A stretch of DNA of 64,000 nt from Streptomyces sp. TG1A-8 (GTDB lineage: Bacteria; Actinomycetota; Actinomycetes; Streptomycetales; Streptomycetaceae), in assembly GCF_030499535.1 (NCBI RefSeq), contig NZ_JASTLB010000001.1, forward strand, positions 4,278,001-4,342,000, in the 5' to 3' direction. The notes beneath the pieces are model-generated. The model searched no databases. It had not been told where the DNA came from and saw nothing but the letters and a program-made list of their open reading frames with translations. Made by a program: the position numbers and the translations under genes. Below, piece by piece: positions 45,502-52,968 of the stretch (the first letter of the stretch is position 1; each line of letters begins with the position of its first letter).

Positions 45502-46845
45502 CTACGCGGTCGGGCGGCCCATCGCCCGGTACGTCCACCCGGCCCGCCGCCACAGCTCCGGGTCCAGGGCGTTGCGCCCGTCCAGCACCACCCGGGCCGC
45601 CGCCGCCTCGCCCAGCGCCTGCGGGTCCAGCTCGCGGAACTCGCGCCACTCGGTCAGGTGCAGCACGACGTCGGCCGCCCGCACCGCCTCCAGCGCCGAA
45701 CCGGCGTAGCCGAGCGTCGGGAAGATCCTGCGGGCGTTGTCCATGCCCTTCGGGTCGTACACGGTGACCTGACCGCCCTGGAGGTGGATCTGGCCGGCCA
45801 CGTTCAGCGCCGGCGAGTCCCGCACGTCGTCCGAGTCGGGCTTGAAGGTGGCGCCGAGCACCGCGACCCGCCTGCCCAGGAACGAGCCCCCGCCGAGGGC
45901 CTCCCGGGCCATCTCCACCATCTGGCCGCGCCGGCGCATGTTGATCGAGTCGATCTCCCGCAGGAACGTCAGCGCCTGGTCCGCGCCCAGCTCGCCCGCC
46001 CGCGCCATGAACGCCCGGATGTCCTTGGGCAGGCAGCCGCCGCCGAACCCGATCCCGGCCCGCAGGAACTTCCTGCCGATCCGGTCGTCGTGCCCGATGG
46101 CCTCGGCCAGCTTCGCCACGTCACCGCCGGCGGCCTCGCACACCTCCGCCATCGCGTTGATGAACGAGATCTTCGTCGCCAGGAACGAGTTCGCGGCCGT
46201 CTTCACCAGCTCGGCGGTCGGGAAGTCGGTCACCACGAACGGCGTGCCCTCCCCGACCGGCGTCGCGTACACCTCGCGCAGCAGCTTCTCGGCCCGCTCG
46301 CCGCGCACCCCGACCACGATCCGGTCCGGGTGCAGCGTGTCCTGCACCGCGAAGCCCTCCCGCAGGAACTCCGGGTTCCACGCCAGCTCGGCGTCCGCGC
46401 CGGCCGGCGCGTGCTCGGCCAGGTAGGCGGCCAGCCGCTCGGCCGAACCGACCGGCACGGTCGACTTGCCGACCACCAGCGCCGGACCGTGCAGGTGCGG
46501 GGCGAGGGAGGCGACGGCGGCGTCGACGTACGACATGTCCGCCGCGTAGTCGCCGTGCCGCTGGGGCGTGTTGACGCACACGAAGTGCACGTCGCCGAAG
46601 GCGCCGACCTCCGCCCAGTCCCGCGTGAACCGGAGCCGCCCCGAGGAGCCCTCCAGGCCCGCGACGTGCCTGCGCAGCAGCTCCTCCAGCCCCGGCTCGT
46701 ACATCGGGGTCTCACCGCGCTCCAGCATCGCGATCTTCTCGGGCACCACGTCCAGGCCGAGCACCTCGAAGCCCAGTTCGGCCATGGCCGCGGCGTGCGT
46801 GGCGCCGAGATAGCCGGTGCCGATCACGGTGATCTTCAGGCTCAT
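45502..46845 (-). CDS. UDP-glucose/GDP-mannose dehydrogenase family protein
   Basis: A 447-residue NAD-dependent nucleotide-sugar dehydrogenase. The Rossmann loop is ITVIGTGYLGATHAAAMAEL at the N terminus. Other marks are FVCVNTPQ, VGKSTVPVGSAERLA, NPEFLREG (catalytic Glu region), FLRAGIGFGGGCLPKDIRAF (catalytic Cys) and the C-terminal VLGATFKPDSDDVRDSPALN. It oxidises a sugar C6 alcohol to the acid, most likely UDP-glucose to UDP-glucuronate. It fits the envelope-polymer theme of the LCP cluster 2 kb away, though it is not in an operon with it. ATG 46843-46845. Confidence 0.93.
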   Translation of the reverse strand: MSLKITVIGTGYLGATHAAAMAELGFEVLGLDVVPEKIAMLERGETPMYEPGLEELLRRHVAGLEGSSGRLRFTRDWAEVGAFGDVHFVCVNTPQRHGDYAADMSYVDAAVASLAPHLHGPALVVGKSTVPVGSAERLAAYLAEHAPAGADAELAWNPEFLREGFAVQDTLHPDRIVVGVRGERAEKLLREVYATPVGEGTPFVVTDFPTAELVKTAANSFLATKISFINAMAEVCEAAGGDVAKLAEAIGHDDRIGRKFLRAGIGFGGGCLPKDIRAFMARAGELGADQALTFLREIDSINMRRRGQMVEMAREALGGGSFLGRRVAVLGATFKPDSDDVRDSPALNVAGQIHLQGGQVTVYDPKGMDNARRIFPTLGYAGSALEAVRAADVVLHLTEWREFRELDPQALGEAAAARVVLDGRNALDPELWRRAGWTYRAMGRPTA

Positions 46846-46989
46846 GGATGCTCCAGCCGGGGTCTGTCGGTCGTACGCGGTGATGCGCTGATGCGGAGCC
46901 CGAGCATAGTCGGGCCGCGCGCCGGGCAATTTCCCCGCTGTCACCAAACTCACGTAGGCGGGCCCGCGGACGGGCCTCTAGAATTCGAG

Positions 46990-47003
46990 TTACTTAACGG
47001 TAA
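46990..47003. promoter_or_regulatory. TTAC-N6-GTAA inverted repeat upstream of the acyl-CoA dehydrogenase
   Basis: A perfect inverted repeat in an AT-rich patch (TTACTTAACGGTAATTAGC), 34 bases before the start at 47038. Position and form suggest a TetR-type operator controlling this gene; no regulator gene is adjacent. Confidence 0.45.
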
Positions 47004-47037
47004 TTAGCGTCGCTGCGTCTTTGGAGCGTGAGAGACC

Positions 47038-48195
47038 TTGGCCGGATCGGCTGACTTCGACCTGTACCGCCCGTCCGAGGAGCACGACATGCTCCGTGAC
47101 GCCGTCCGCTCGCTGGTCGAGGCGAAGATCGCGCCGCACGCGGCGGCGGTGGACGAGGAGGCCCGCTTCCCGCAGGAGGCGCTGGACGCGCTCGTGGCCA
47201 ACGACCTGCACGCCGTGCACGTCCCCGAGGAGTACGGCGGCGCCGGCGCGGACGCGCTCGCCACGGTCATCGTGATCGAGGAGGTGGCCCGCGCCTGCGT
47301 GTCGTCCTCCCTCATCCCGGCCGTGAACAAGCTGGGCTCCCTGCCGGTGATCCTCTCCGGCGGCGAGGACCTGAAGAAGAAGTACCTCGCCCCGCTCGCC
47401 AAGGGCGACGCGATGTTCTCCTACTGCCTGTCCGAGCCGGAGGCGGGCTCGGACGCGGCCGGCATGAAGACCCGGGCGGTCCGCGACGGCGACCACTGGG
47501 TCCTCAACGGCGTCAAGCGCTGGATCACCAACGCGGGCGTCTCCGAGTTCTACACGGTCATGGCGGTCACCGATCCCGCCAAGCGCTCCAGGGGCATCTC
47601 CGCCTTCGTCGTGGAGAAGTCGGACCCGGGGGTCTCCTTCGGCGCCCCCGAGAAGAAGCTGGGCATCAAGGGCTCCCCGACCCGCGAGGTCTACTTCGAC
47701 GACGTCCGCATCCCCGCCGACCGCATGATCGGCGAGGAGGGCACCGGCTTCGCCACCGCCATGAAGACCCTGGACCACACCCGCATCACCATCGCCGCCC
47801 AGGCCCTCGGCGTCGCCCAGGGCGCCTTCGACTACGCCAGGGGCTACGTCGCCGAGCGCAAGCAGTTCGGCAGGCCGATCGCCGACTTCCAGGGCATCCA
47901 GTTCATGCTCGCCGACATGGCCATGAAGATCGAGGCCGCCCGCCAGCTGACCTACGCGGCGGCGGCGAAGTCCGAACGCGGCGACCGCGACCTCACCTTC
48001 CAGGGCGCGGCCGCCAAGTGCTTCGCCTCCGACGTGGCCATGGAGGTCACCACCGACGCGGTCCAGCTCCTCGGCGGCTACGGCTACACCCGGGACTACC
48101 CGGTGGAGCGGATGATGCGCGACGCCAAGATCACCCAGATCTACGAGGGCACCAACCAGGTCCAGCGCATCGTCATGGCACGCAACCTGCCGTAA
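47038..48195 (+). CDS. Acyl-CoA dehydrogenase
   Basis: A 385-residue FAD enzyme that oxidises acyl-CoA to enoyl-CoA. Signature 1 is YCLSEPEAGSDAAGMKTRA and signature 2 QLLGGYGYTRDYPVERMMRD. The catalytic Glu is in IYEGTNQVQRIVMARNL near the C terminus, the short/medium-chain position. WITNAGVSEFYTVMA and RKQFGRPIADFQGIQFMLADM are also typical. The start is TTG 47038, which follows GGAG with suitable spacing; no ATG or GTG fits. The upstream TTAC-N6-GTAA repeat suggests transcriptional control. A perfect hairpin at 48223-48242 follows. It is single. Confidence 0.95.
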   Translation: MAGSADFDLYRPSEEHDMLRDAVRSLVEAKIAPHAAAVDEEARFPQEALDALVANDLHAVHVPEEYGGAGADALATVIVIEEVARACVSSSLIPAVNKLGSLPVILSGGEDLKKKYLAPLAKGDAMFSYCLSEPEAGSDAAGMKTRAVRDGDHWVLNGVKRWITNAGVSEFYTVMAVTDPAKRSRGISAFVVEKSDPGVSFGAPEKKLGIKGSPTREVYFDDVRIPADRMIGEEGTGFATAMKTLDHTRITIAAQALGVAQGAFDYARGYVAERKQFGRPIADFQGIQFMLADMAMKIEAARQLTYAAAAKSERGDRDLTFQGAAAKCFASDVAMEVTTDAVQLLGGYGYTRDYPVERMMRDAKITQIYEGTNQVQRIVMARNLP

Positions 48196-48222
48196 CGGCC
48201 CCGGGCCCCCGCCCGCCCCGGG

Positions 48223-48242
48223 AGGCGCCCCGCGGGGCGCCT
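48223..48242 (+). terminator. Hairpin after the acyl-CoA dehydrogenase
   Basis: An almost fully palindromic 20-base GC-rich stretch (a 10+10 fold with no free loop, realistically 8 pairs). No T run. Confidence 0.5.
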
Positions 48243-48370
48243 TCCCGCTGTCCGGGCCCGCCGGTCCGGACGCGCCTTACGACTGGTCGGTCACATGCGG
48301 GCCGGGCCGGGTGGGCGTAGGACGGAAGCACACGGGGCCCGCCCCGGGTCCCTGCCTCCGAGGAGGAGCC

Positions 48371-48733
48371 ATGACCCAGTCAGGGATGATGCCCGCGATG
48401 ACCCGGCAGATGCAGGAGTGCGTCGAGGCCTGCATGAACTGCCACAGCATGTGCGAGCAGACCGTCTGTTCCTGCATGCAGCAGGGCGGCCAGGAGCAGA
48501 TGCAGGTCATGAGGGCGCTCATGGACTGCTCCGAGATGACGCGCATGTGCGCCGACATGATGATGCGCCGCTCGCCACTGGCGGCCGAGATGTGCGCACT
48601 GTGCGCCAGGGCCTGTGACATGTGCGCCGAGGCGTGCATGTCCATGCCGGACGACGAGCAGATGATGCGCTGTGCCGAGGCGTGTCGCCGCTGCGCCGAC
48701 ACGTGCCGCACGATGGCGGGCGCCTCCATGTGA
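48371..48733 (+). CDS. Cys/Met-rich four-helix copper-storage-like protein (DUF326/Csp type)
   Basis: A 120-residue protein with 17 Cys and about two dozen Met, arranged as repeated C-x3-C-x2-C units on helices (MQECVEACMNCHSMC; MDCSEMTRMC; MCALCARACDMC; RCAEACRRCADTC). This is the DUF326/Csp3 pattern: four-helix bundles that load many Cu(I) ions into their core. There is no signal peptide, so it should be a cytosolic copper store. The start is ATG 48371 after AGGAGGAG. It stands alone; no CsoR or copper ATPase lies nearby. Confidence 0.92.
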   Translation: MTQSGMMPAMTRQMQECVEACMNCHSMCEQTVCSCMQQGGQEQMQVMRALMDCSEMTRMCADMMMRRSPLAAEMCALCARACDMCAEACMSMPDDEQMMRCAEACRRCADTCRTMAGASM

Positions 48734-48745
48734 CACGGCCGCGAC

Positions 48746-48782
48746 GGCCTCCGGGGGCGCCTCAGGGCCGCCCCCGGAGGCC
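48746..48782. terminator. Bidirectional hairpin between DUF326 gene and LCP gene
   Basis: A perfect 14-bp stem (48746-48759 with 48769-48782) with a 9-base loop between stops at 48733 (+) and 48794 (-). Confidence 0.75.
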
Positions 48783-48793
48783 GGACCGGGGCG

Positions 48794-50419
48794 CTACCAG
48801 GTGAAGCCCTGCTGGACCTCCATGCAGGCGTCCTTCTTGTCGCCGTTCAGCACGGCGGCGGTCTCGGGGGCCCTCGTCGGCTCCGCGGACGCCGGGTAGG
48901 CGTCCCCGGTGCGCCAGTCCGCGCCCACGGTCAGGACGATCCCGGAGACGTCGGTCGACCTGCGCACCGAGTCCAGCGGCAGCCCGATCGCCTTGGCCAC
49001 CGCCTGGGCATCGCCCTCCAGGTCGGCGCTGGGGAAGAGGAGCGCGGTCCGCGCCTCGGGGGTGAGCCGGGCGTCGACCTCCGTCCGGGCGAACCCCTTG
49101 CCCCGCAGGACCCGCGCCACCGCCGAGGCCCGTTGGGACGCGGGCACCCGGCCGTCGACGCCGGTGCCGTTGCGGACCTGCACGGCGATCTCGCCGTCCG
49201 GTGCCGCCGGATCCCGCGAGGCCTTCTCGGTCCGGTGCTTCGCACCGCGGCCGTCGAGCGGGGCGTCCCGGCGGACCATGGAGATGAGCTGGTCGGCGTC
49301 CCCGGGCATGGGCACCACCCGGTCGTGGTCCTGCGACCACTGCTGCGTGGGCAGCGTCGTCATGGTGATGCGCCCGGTGGGCACCTTCTTGAACTCCTCG
49401 GACAGGTCGTACAGCTCCTTGATCGTGCCGAGGCCCTCGTCGACCTTGAGCGCCTTCGTCGCGGTCTCCGCCAGCCTGCGCATCTCGTCGGGGTTGCTCA
49501 GGGTCGCGTTCTCGCGCAGCTGGCGCACCATCGCGTTCATGTACATGTGCTGGGCGTGGGTGCGGCCGAGGTCGGTGCCGTCCTCGAAGCCGTAGCGGGT
49601 GCGCAGCCACTGCAGGGCCTGCTTGCCCTGGACGGAGGTGGTGCCCGCCTTCAGCTTCAGGCCCGAGCCGTGGCCGTCCGGGGTGTGGGAGTAGATGTTC
49701 TGCTTCACGCAGACCGGGACGCCGCCGATGGCGTCCGCCATCGACACCACCCCGGAGAAGTCGACCATCATGAAGTGGTCGACGTGCACGCCGGTCAGCT
49801 TCTGCCAGGTGGCGACGGTGCAGCCCGGGCCGCCGCGGCCCAGGGACTCGTTCGCCATGGCGAGGGGGAGCGCCTGGTACACCTTGTGGGTGTGCGGGTC
49901 GGTGCACCTGGGTATGGGGATCATGGTGTCGCGCGGGAGGCTCACCACGGACATGTTGCTGCGGTCGGCCGAGACGTGCACCAGCATCTGCACGTCCGCG
50001 AGCGCCGGACGGCCCACGTCGGCCCTGGACCCGCCGAGCTTGAGGTCCTCCGCCGTGTTGCGGCTGTCGGAGCCGATCAGCAGGACGTTCAGCGGCGTCT
50101 GCCCCGCGGCGTTGGGAGTCGCCTTGGGCACGTCGGAGTCGCCGAGGTTCAGCTTCTCCTTCCTGATGTTGCCGTTCAGGTGCCGGTAGTAGAGGCAGCC
50201 CGCGCCGGCGGCGCCGAGTATCACCACCGACAGGGTCAGCGCCGACCAGCGCAGTATCCGCCGGCTCCGGTGGGGCGGTCTCGGCCCGCCGTCGCCCCGG
50301 CCGCCGGACGGCGCGGGCCCGCCGTCCGGCCCGGCCTCCGCGTCCCGCGCCCGGTCCGCCCCGCCGGGCTGCCGGGTGCGCGGCACAGCCCCTTCTCCGC
50401 GCACGCTGCCTCGCGTCAT
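48794..50419 (-). CDS. LytR-CpsA-Psr (LCP) family protein with LytR_C domain, divergent active site
   Basis: A 541-residue membrane protein. A 55-residue Pro/Arg/Asp-rich cytosolic start precedes one membrane segment (about 56-76, ALTLSVVILGAAGAGCLYY). The LCP domain follows (LNVLLIGSDSR; VVSLPRDTMIP; HFMMVDFSGVVSMADAIGG; ALQWLRTRYGFEDGTDLGR), and then a LytR_C domain near 395-500 (IAVQVRNGTGVDGRVP). LCP enzymes transfer glycopolymers from lipid carrier to peptidoglycan. The region after the catalytic Arg reads DLGRTHAQHMYM where relatives have R-x-x-R-Q-Q, so it may be altered in activity. ATG 50417-50419, behind GGGAGGGG. It is the first of five LCP genes here. Confidence 0.9.
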   Translation of the reverse strand: MTRGSVRGEGAVPRTRQPGGADRARDAEAGPDGGPAPSGGRGDGGPRPPHRSRRILRWSALTLSVVILGAAGAGCLYYRHLNGNIRKEKLNLGDSDVPKATPNAAGQTPLNVLLIGSDSRNTAEDLKLGGSRADVGRPALADVQMLVHVSADRSNMSVVSLPRDTMIPIPRCTDPHTHKVYQALPLAMANESLGRGGPGCTVATWQKLTGVHVDHFMMVDFSGVVSMADAIGGVPVCVKQNIYSHTPDGHGSGLKLKAGTTSVQGKQALQWLRTRYGFEDGTDLGRTHAQHMYMNAMVRQLRENATLSNPDEMRRLAETATKALKVDEGLGTIKELYDLSEEFKKVPTGRITMTTLPTQQWSQDHDRVVPMPGDADQLISMVRRDAPLDGRGAKHRTEKASRDPAAPDGEIAVQVRNGTGVDGRVPASQRASAVARVLRGKGFARTEVDARLTPEARTALLFPSADLEGDAQAVAKAIGLPLDSVRRSTDVSGIVLTVGADWRTGDAYPASAEPTRAPETAAVLNGDKKDACMEVQQGFTW

Positions 50420-50943
50420 CTCCTGCCCCTCCCGCGCCCGGCATCCCTACCGCGGCTTCGTTCCGCGCCCCGGCTGCGCGTACGTCCTCGTACGGCCGGG
50501 GCCACCAAGTCGGCTGTGTCAGCCGTGCACCGGGGAAGGCCGGGCACGGGCCGTACCGCGCTCATGCGCTGAGTGGGACGCGAAACCGCACACCGGGGTC
50601 ACGGGCCCCGCGTGCCGCCGTGAGACGGGGCGCGTCCGTTCCTCCGCCCTCGCCGGGCGTCAGGGCCGCAGCCGGAGATCCGGTGGGGCCGGGGGGCGCG
50701 CGCACCGGAGCGGGCCGGCGGCGCGGACGTGGGCGGTCACCCGCTCGGCCCGGCCGCGGCGCCGCGCGCCCGCGGCCGTGGTGTCCTTCGTCGGGACCAC
50801 GCGGCGTCCACCCCCCAAAGACCTCGGTCGGTCTCGAACAGTGCGCGACCCGACGGCCGGGTGCCCTGGACCGCTCACCTTATCGGCCGGGCCCCGGGCC
50901 GGACGACGGCGGTGAGATAGTCCACTTCCGTACAACCTTTGGG
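50420..50943. other. Empty gap with a duplicated LCP promoter/leader
   Basis: 524 bases between two LCP genes. 50775-50935 resembles the region just upstream of the LCP gene at 55723-57471 (57480-57650), including the low-GC ends, but no coding start follows it. The open frames here are Arg/Gly/Pro-rich and look non-coding. It may be the distant promoter of the LCP gene at 48794 or a relic of a lost paralogue. Confidence 0.55.
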
Positions 50944-52260
50944 CTAGGTGCCGGAAACGGTGACCTTCTCGTCGTTGTTCAACTCGTCGACCAGGGTCTT
51001 CACCTTCGCCTTGTCCCACAGGAGGTTGCCGCCGACGGAGCCGGAGACCGGCATGTTCATCGACGTGCCCTCACCGCCGCTGACGCCCTTCATCGCCCAG
51101 AACATCGACGCCAGGTCCCACAGGCTCATGTCCTTGTCGACGGTCAGCGAGTCCAGGCCCGCGCCCATGGCCGGGTAGAACGCGAACGGGTTCAGCACCG
51201 TCGACGGGGTGGCCACCTGGTGGGCCAGCGCCGACAGGAACTTCTGCTGGTTCTTCGTGCGCTGCAGGTCGCTGGCCGCGAACGCGTGCCGGGTGCGGAC
51301 GAAGGCGAGGGCCTCCTCGCCGTTCAGCTTCTGCTTGCCGGCCTTGAAGTCCGCGCCGGAGTACTTGTCCTTGAAGCCCTTGTCGATGGTGATCTCGACC
51401 CCGCCGACCGCGTCCACGATGCTCGCGAAGCCGGCGAAGCCGATCTCCACGTAGTGGTTGATGCGCAGGCCGGTGTTGTACTCGACCGTGCGGACCAGCA
51501 GCGTCGGGCCGTCCTCGGCGTAGGCCGCGTTCAGCTTCGTGTGCCGGCCGGTGCCCTGGTAGACCTTCCCGGACCCCGATCCCTTGTACGTCGGTATCTC
51601 CACGTCCGAGTCGCGCGGCAGCGAGACCAGCGTGTCGCCGTTGCCGCCGACGTGCAGGATCATCATCGAGTCGGTGCGCTGGCCGTCGGCGGAGCCGGTG
51701 TGCAGCTTCTTCTTCTCCTCGGTGGACATGCCCTTGCGGCTGTCGGAGCCGACGATCAGGTAGTTGGTGCCGTCGCCGCCCTCGGGACGGTCGATGACCT
51801 TCGACAGGTCGACGTCCCGGTGCAGCTTGGAGTCGGCCCAGAAGTACGTCGCCACCGAGGTGACGACCAGCACGCCCGCCACCGCGATCGCGGTGAGCTT
51901 GATGCGCCGCCGCCAGTCGGGCGCGGGCCGGGCCCCGCGGCCGGACCCGCCGCCCGGGCCGCCCGGCCCGTGGCCGCCGGGGGTGCCGTAGACCTGGCCG
52001 GTGTTGTAGCCGCTGTCGTAGCCGTCGTCCGCCCCGTGTCCCCGGCCGTCGACGTACGACGACTGCTGCGGGACCCCGGCGCCGTGCGGCGGCGCGGACG
52101 GCCCGGGGGTGCCGTACGAGCGCTGCCCGGGCGGTACCGCCCGGCCGCCGCGCCGCACCTGACGCATCACGCGAGCGCTCTCCGGCTGCTCGCCGCCGCT
52201 GCCGCGTCCGTAGCGCGGGCCGCGGTTGTCGTCGGACCATCCCTCGGGCCAGTCATTCAT
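50944..52260 (-). CDS. LytR-CpsA-Psr (LCP) family protein
   Basis: A 438-residue membrane protein. A long Gly/Arg/Pro-rich cytosolic N terminus (to about residue 112) precedes a membrane segment (LTAIAVAGVLVVTSVATYFW). The LCP domain follows (TNYLIVGSDSRKG; VSLPRDSDVEIPT; KLNAAYAEDGPTLLVRTVE; HYVEIGFAGFASIVDAVGGV; FVRTRHAFAASDLQRTKNQQ). There is no LytR_C domain. It should attach a wall glycopolymer to peptidoglycan. ATG 52258-52260 has no clear ribosome-binding site and the transcript may be nearly leaderless. It is divergent from the thioesterase gene with a 119-base spacer. Confidence 0.92.
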   Translation of the reverse strand: MNDWPEGWSDDNRGPRYGRGSGGEQPESARVMRQVRRGGRAVPPGQRSYGTPGPSAPPHGAGVPQQSSYVDGRGHGADDGYDSGYNTGQVYGTPGGHGPGGPGGGSGRGARPAPDWRRRIKLTAIAVAGVLVVTSVATYFWADSKLHRDVDLSKVIDRPEGGDGTNYLIVGSDSRKGMSTEEKKKLHTGSADGQRTDSMMILHVGGNGDTLVSLPRDSDVEIPTYKGSGSGKVYQGTGRHTKLNAAYAEDGPTLLVRTVEYNTGLRINHYVEIGFAGFASIVDAVGGVEITIDKGFKDKYSGADFKAGKQKLNGEEALAFVRTRHAFAASDLQRTKNQQKFLSALAHQVATPSTVLNPFAFYPAMGAGLDSLTVDKDMSLWDLASMFWAMKGVSGGEGTSMNMPVSGSVGGNLLWDKAKVKTLVDELNNDEKVTVSGT

Positions 52261-52379
52261 GCGCCCAGTGTGCAGGGCCGGGCGGTGTGCCCCACAAGTG
52301 ATGTCGGAAAATCAGAGCGTCGCTGTAGCGAAGCTGACACAAAATTCCGTGAATGTCGCTTCGGCATAAGGTGGAGGGC

Positions 52380-52928
52380 ATGACAGACCAGGTCCCGGCC
52401 GTGGATCCGGACATCCCGGGCAAGCCCACCTCCGCCTCCCGCACCACCCTCAGCCACATCATGACCCACAACGACACCAACCTGCTGGGGACGGTGCACG
52501 GCGGGGTGATCATGAAACTGGTCGACGACGCGGCGGGCGCGGTCGCGGGCCGGCACTCCGGAGGCCCCGCCGTCACCGCGTCGATGGACGAGATGGTCTT
52601 CCTGGAGCCGGTCCGCGTCGGTGACCTGGTCCACGTGAAGGCCCAGGTCAACTGGACCGGCCGGACCTCGATGGAGATAGGCGTCCGGGTCCTGGCCGAA
52701 CGCTGGAACGAGTCGGCCCCGGCCACCCGGGTCGGCTCGGCCTACCTCGTCTTCGCGGCCGTGGACGCCGACGGCAGGCCGCGCCGGGTGCCCCCGGTCG
52801 TCCCGGAGACCGACCGCGACCGCCGCCGCTACCAGGAGGCCCAGATCCGCCGCACCCACCGCCTGGCCCGCCGCCGCGCCATCCGCGAACTGCGCGAGAA
52901 GCGGGCGGCGGAAGGCTTCGAGGACTGA
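52380..52928 (+). CDS. Acyl-CoA thioesterase, hot-dog fold (ACOT/YciA type)
   Basis: A 182-residue hot-dog-fold thioesterase: SHIMTHNDTNLLGTVHGGVIMKLVDDAA is read in two pieces as the catalytic Asp/Asn region (MTHNDTNLLGTVHGG) and the central helix (VIMKLVDDAAG). MDEMVFLEPVRVGDLVHVKAQV and MEIGVRVLAERW continue the sheet. The C-terminal 45 residues are basic and helical. It hydrolyses acyl-CoA, typically in lipid turnover. I chose ATG 52380; ATG 52353 is in frame but lacks a better site. It is transcribed away from the LCP gene. Confidence 0.9.
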   Translation: MTDQVPAVDPDIPGKPTSASRTTLSHIMTHNDTNLLGTVHGGVIMKLVDDAAGAVAGRHSGGPAVTASMDEMVFLEPVRVGDLVHVKAQVNWTGRTSMEIGVRVLAERWNESAPATRVGSAYLVFAAVDADGRPRRVPPVVPETDRDRRRYQEAQIRRTHRLARRRAIRELREKRAAEGFED

Positions 52929-52968
52929 GCCCCCGGGCTCCCGGGGCCCGGGACCGGCCGGGGCGCGC

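Noticed and set aside
50376..50915. A 179-codon plus-strand frame in the gap between LCP genes
   Set aside because: No ribosome-binding site, Arg/Pro/Ser-rich, overlaps the start of the LCP gene antisense; it covers the duplicated promoter block instead.
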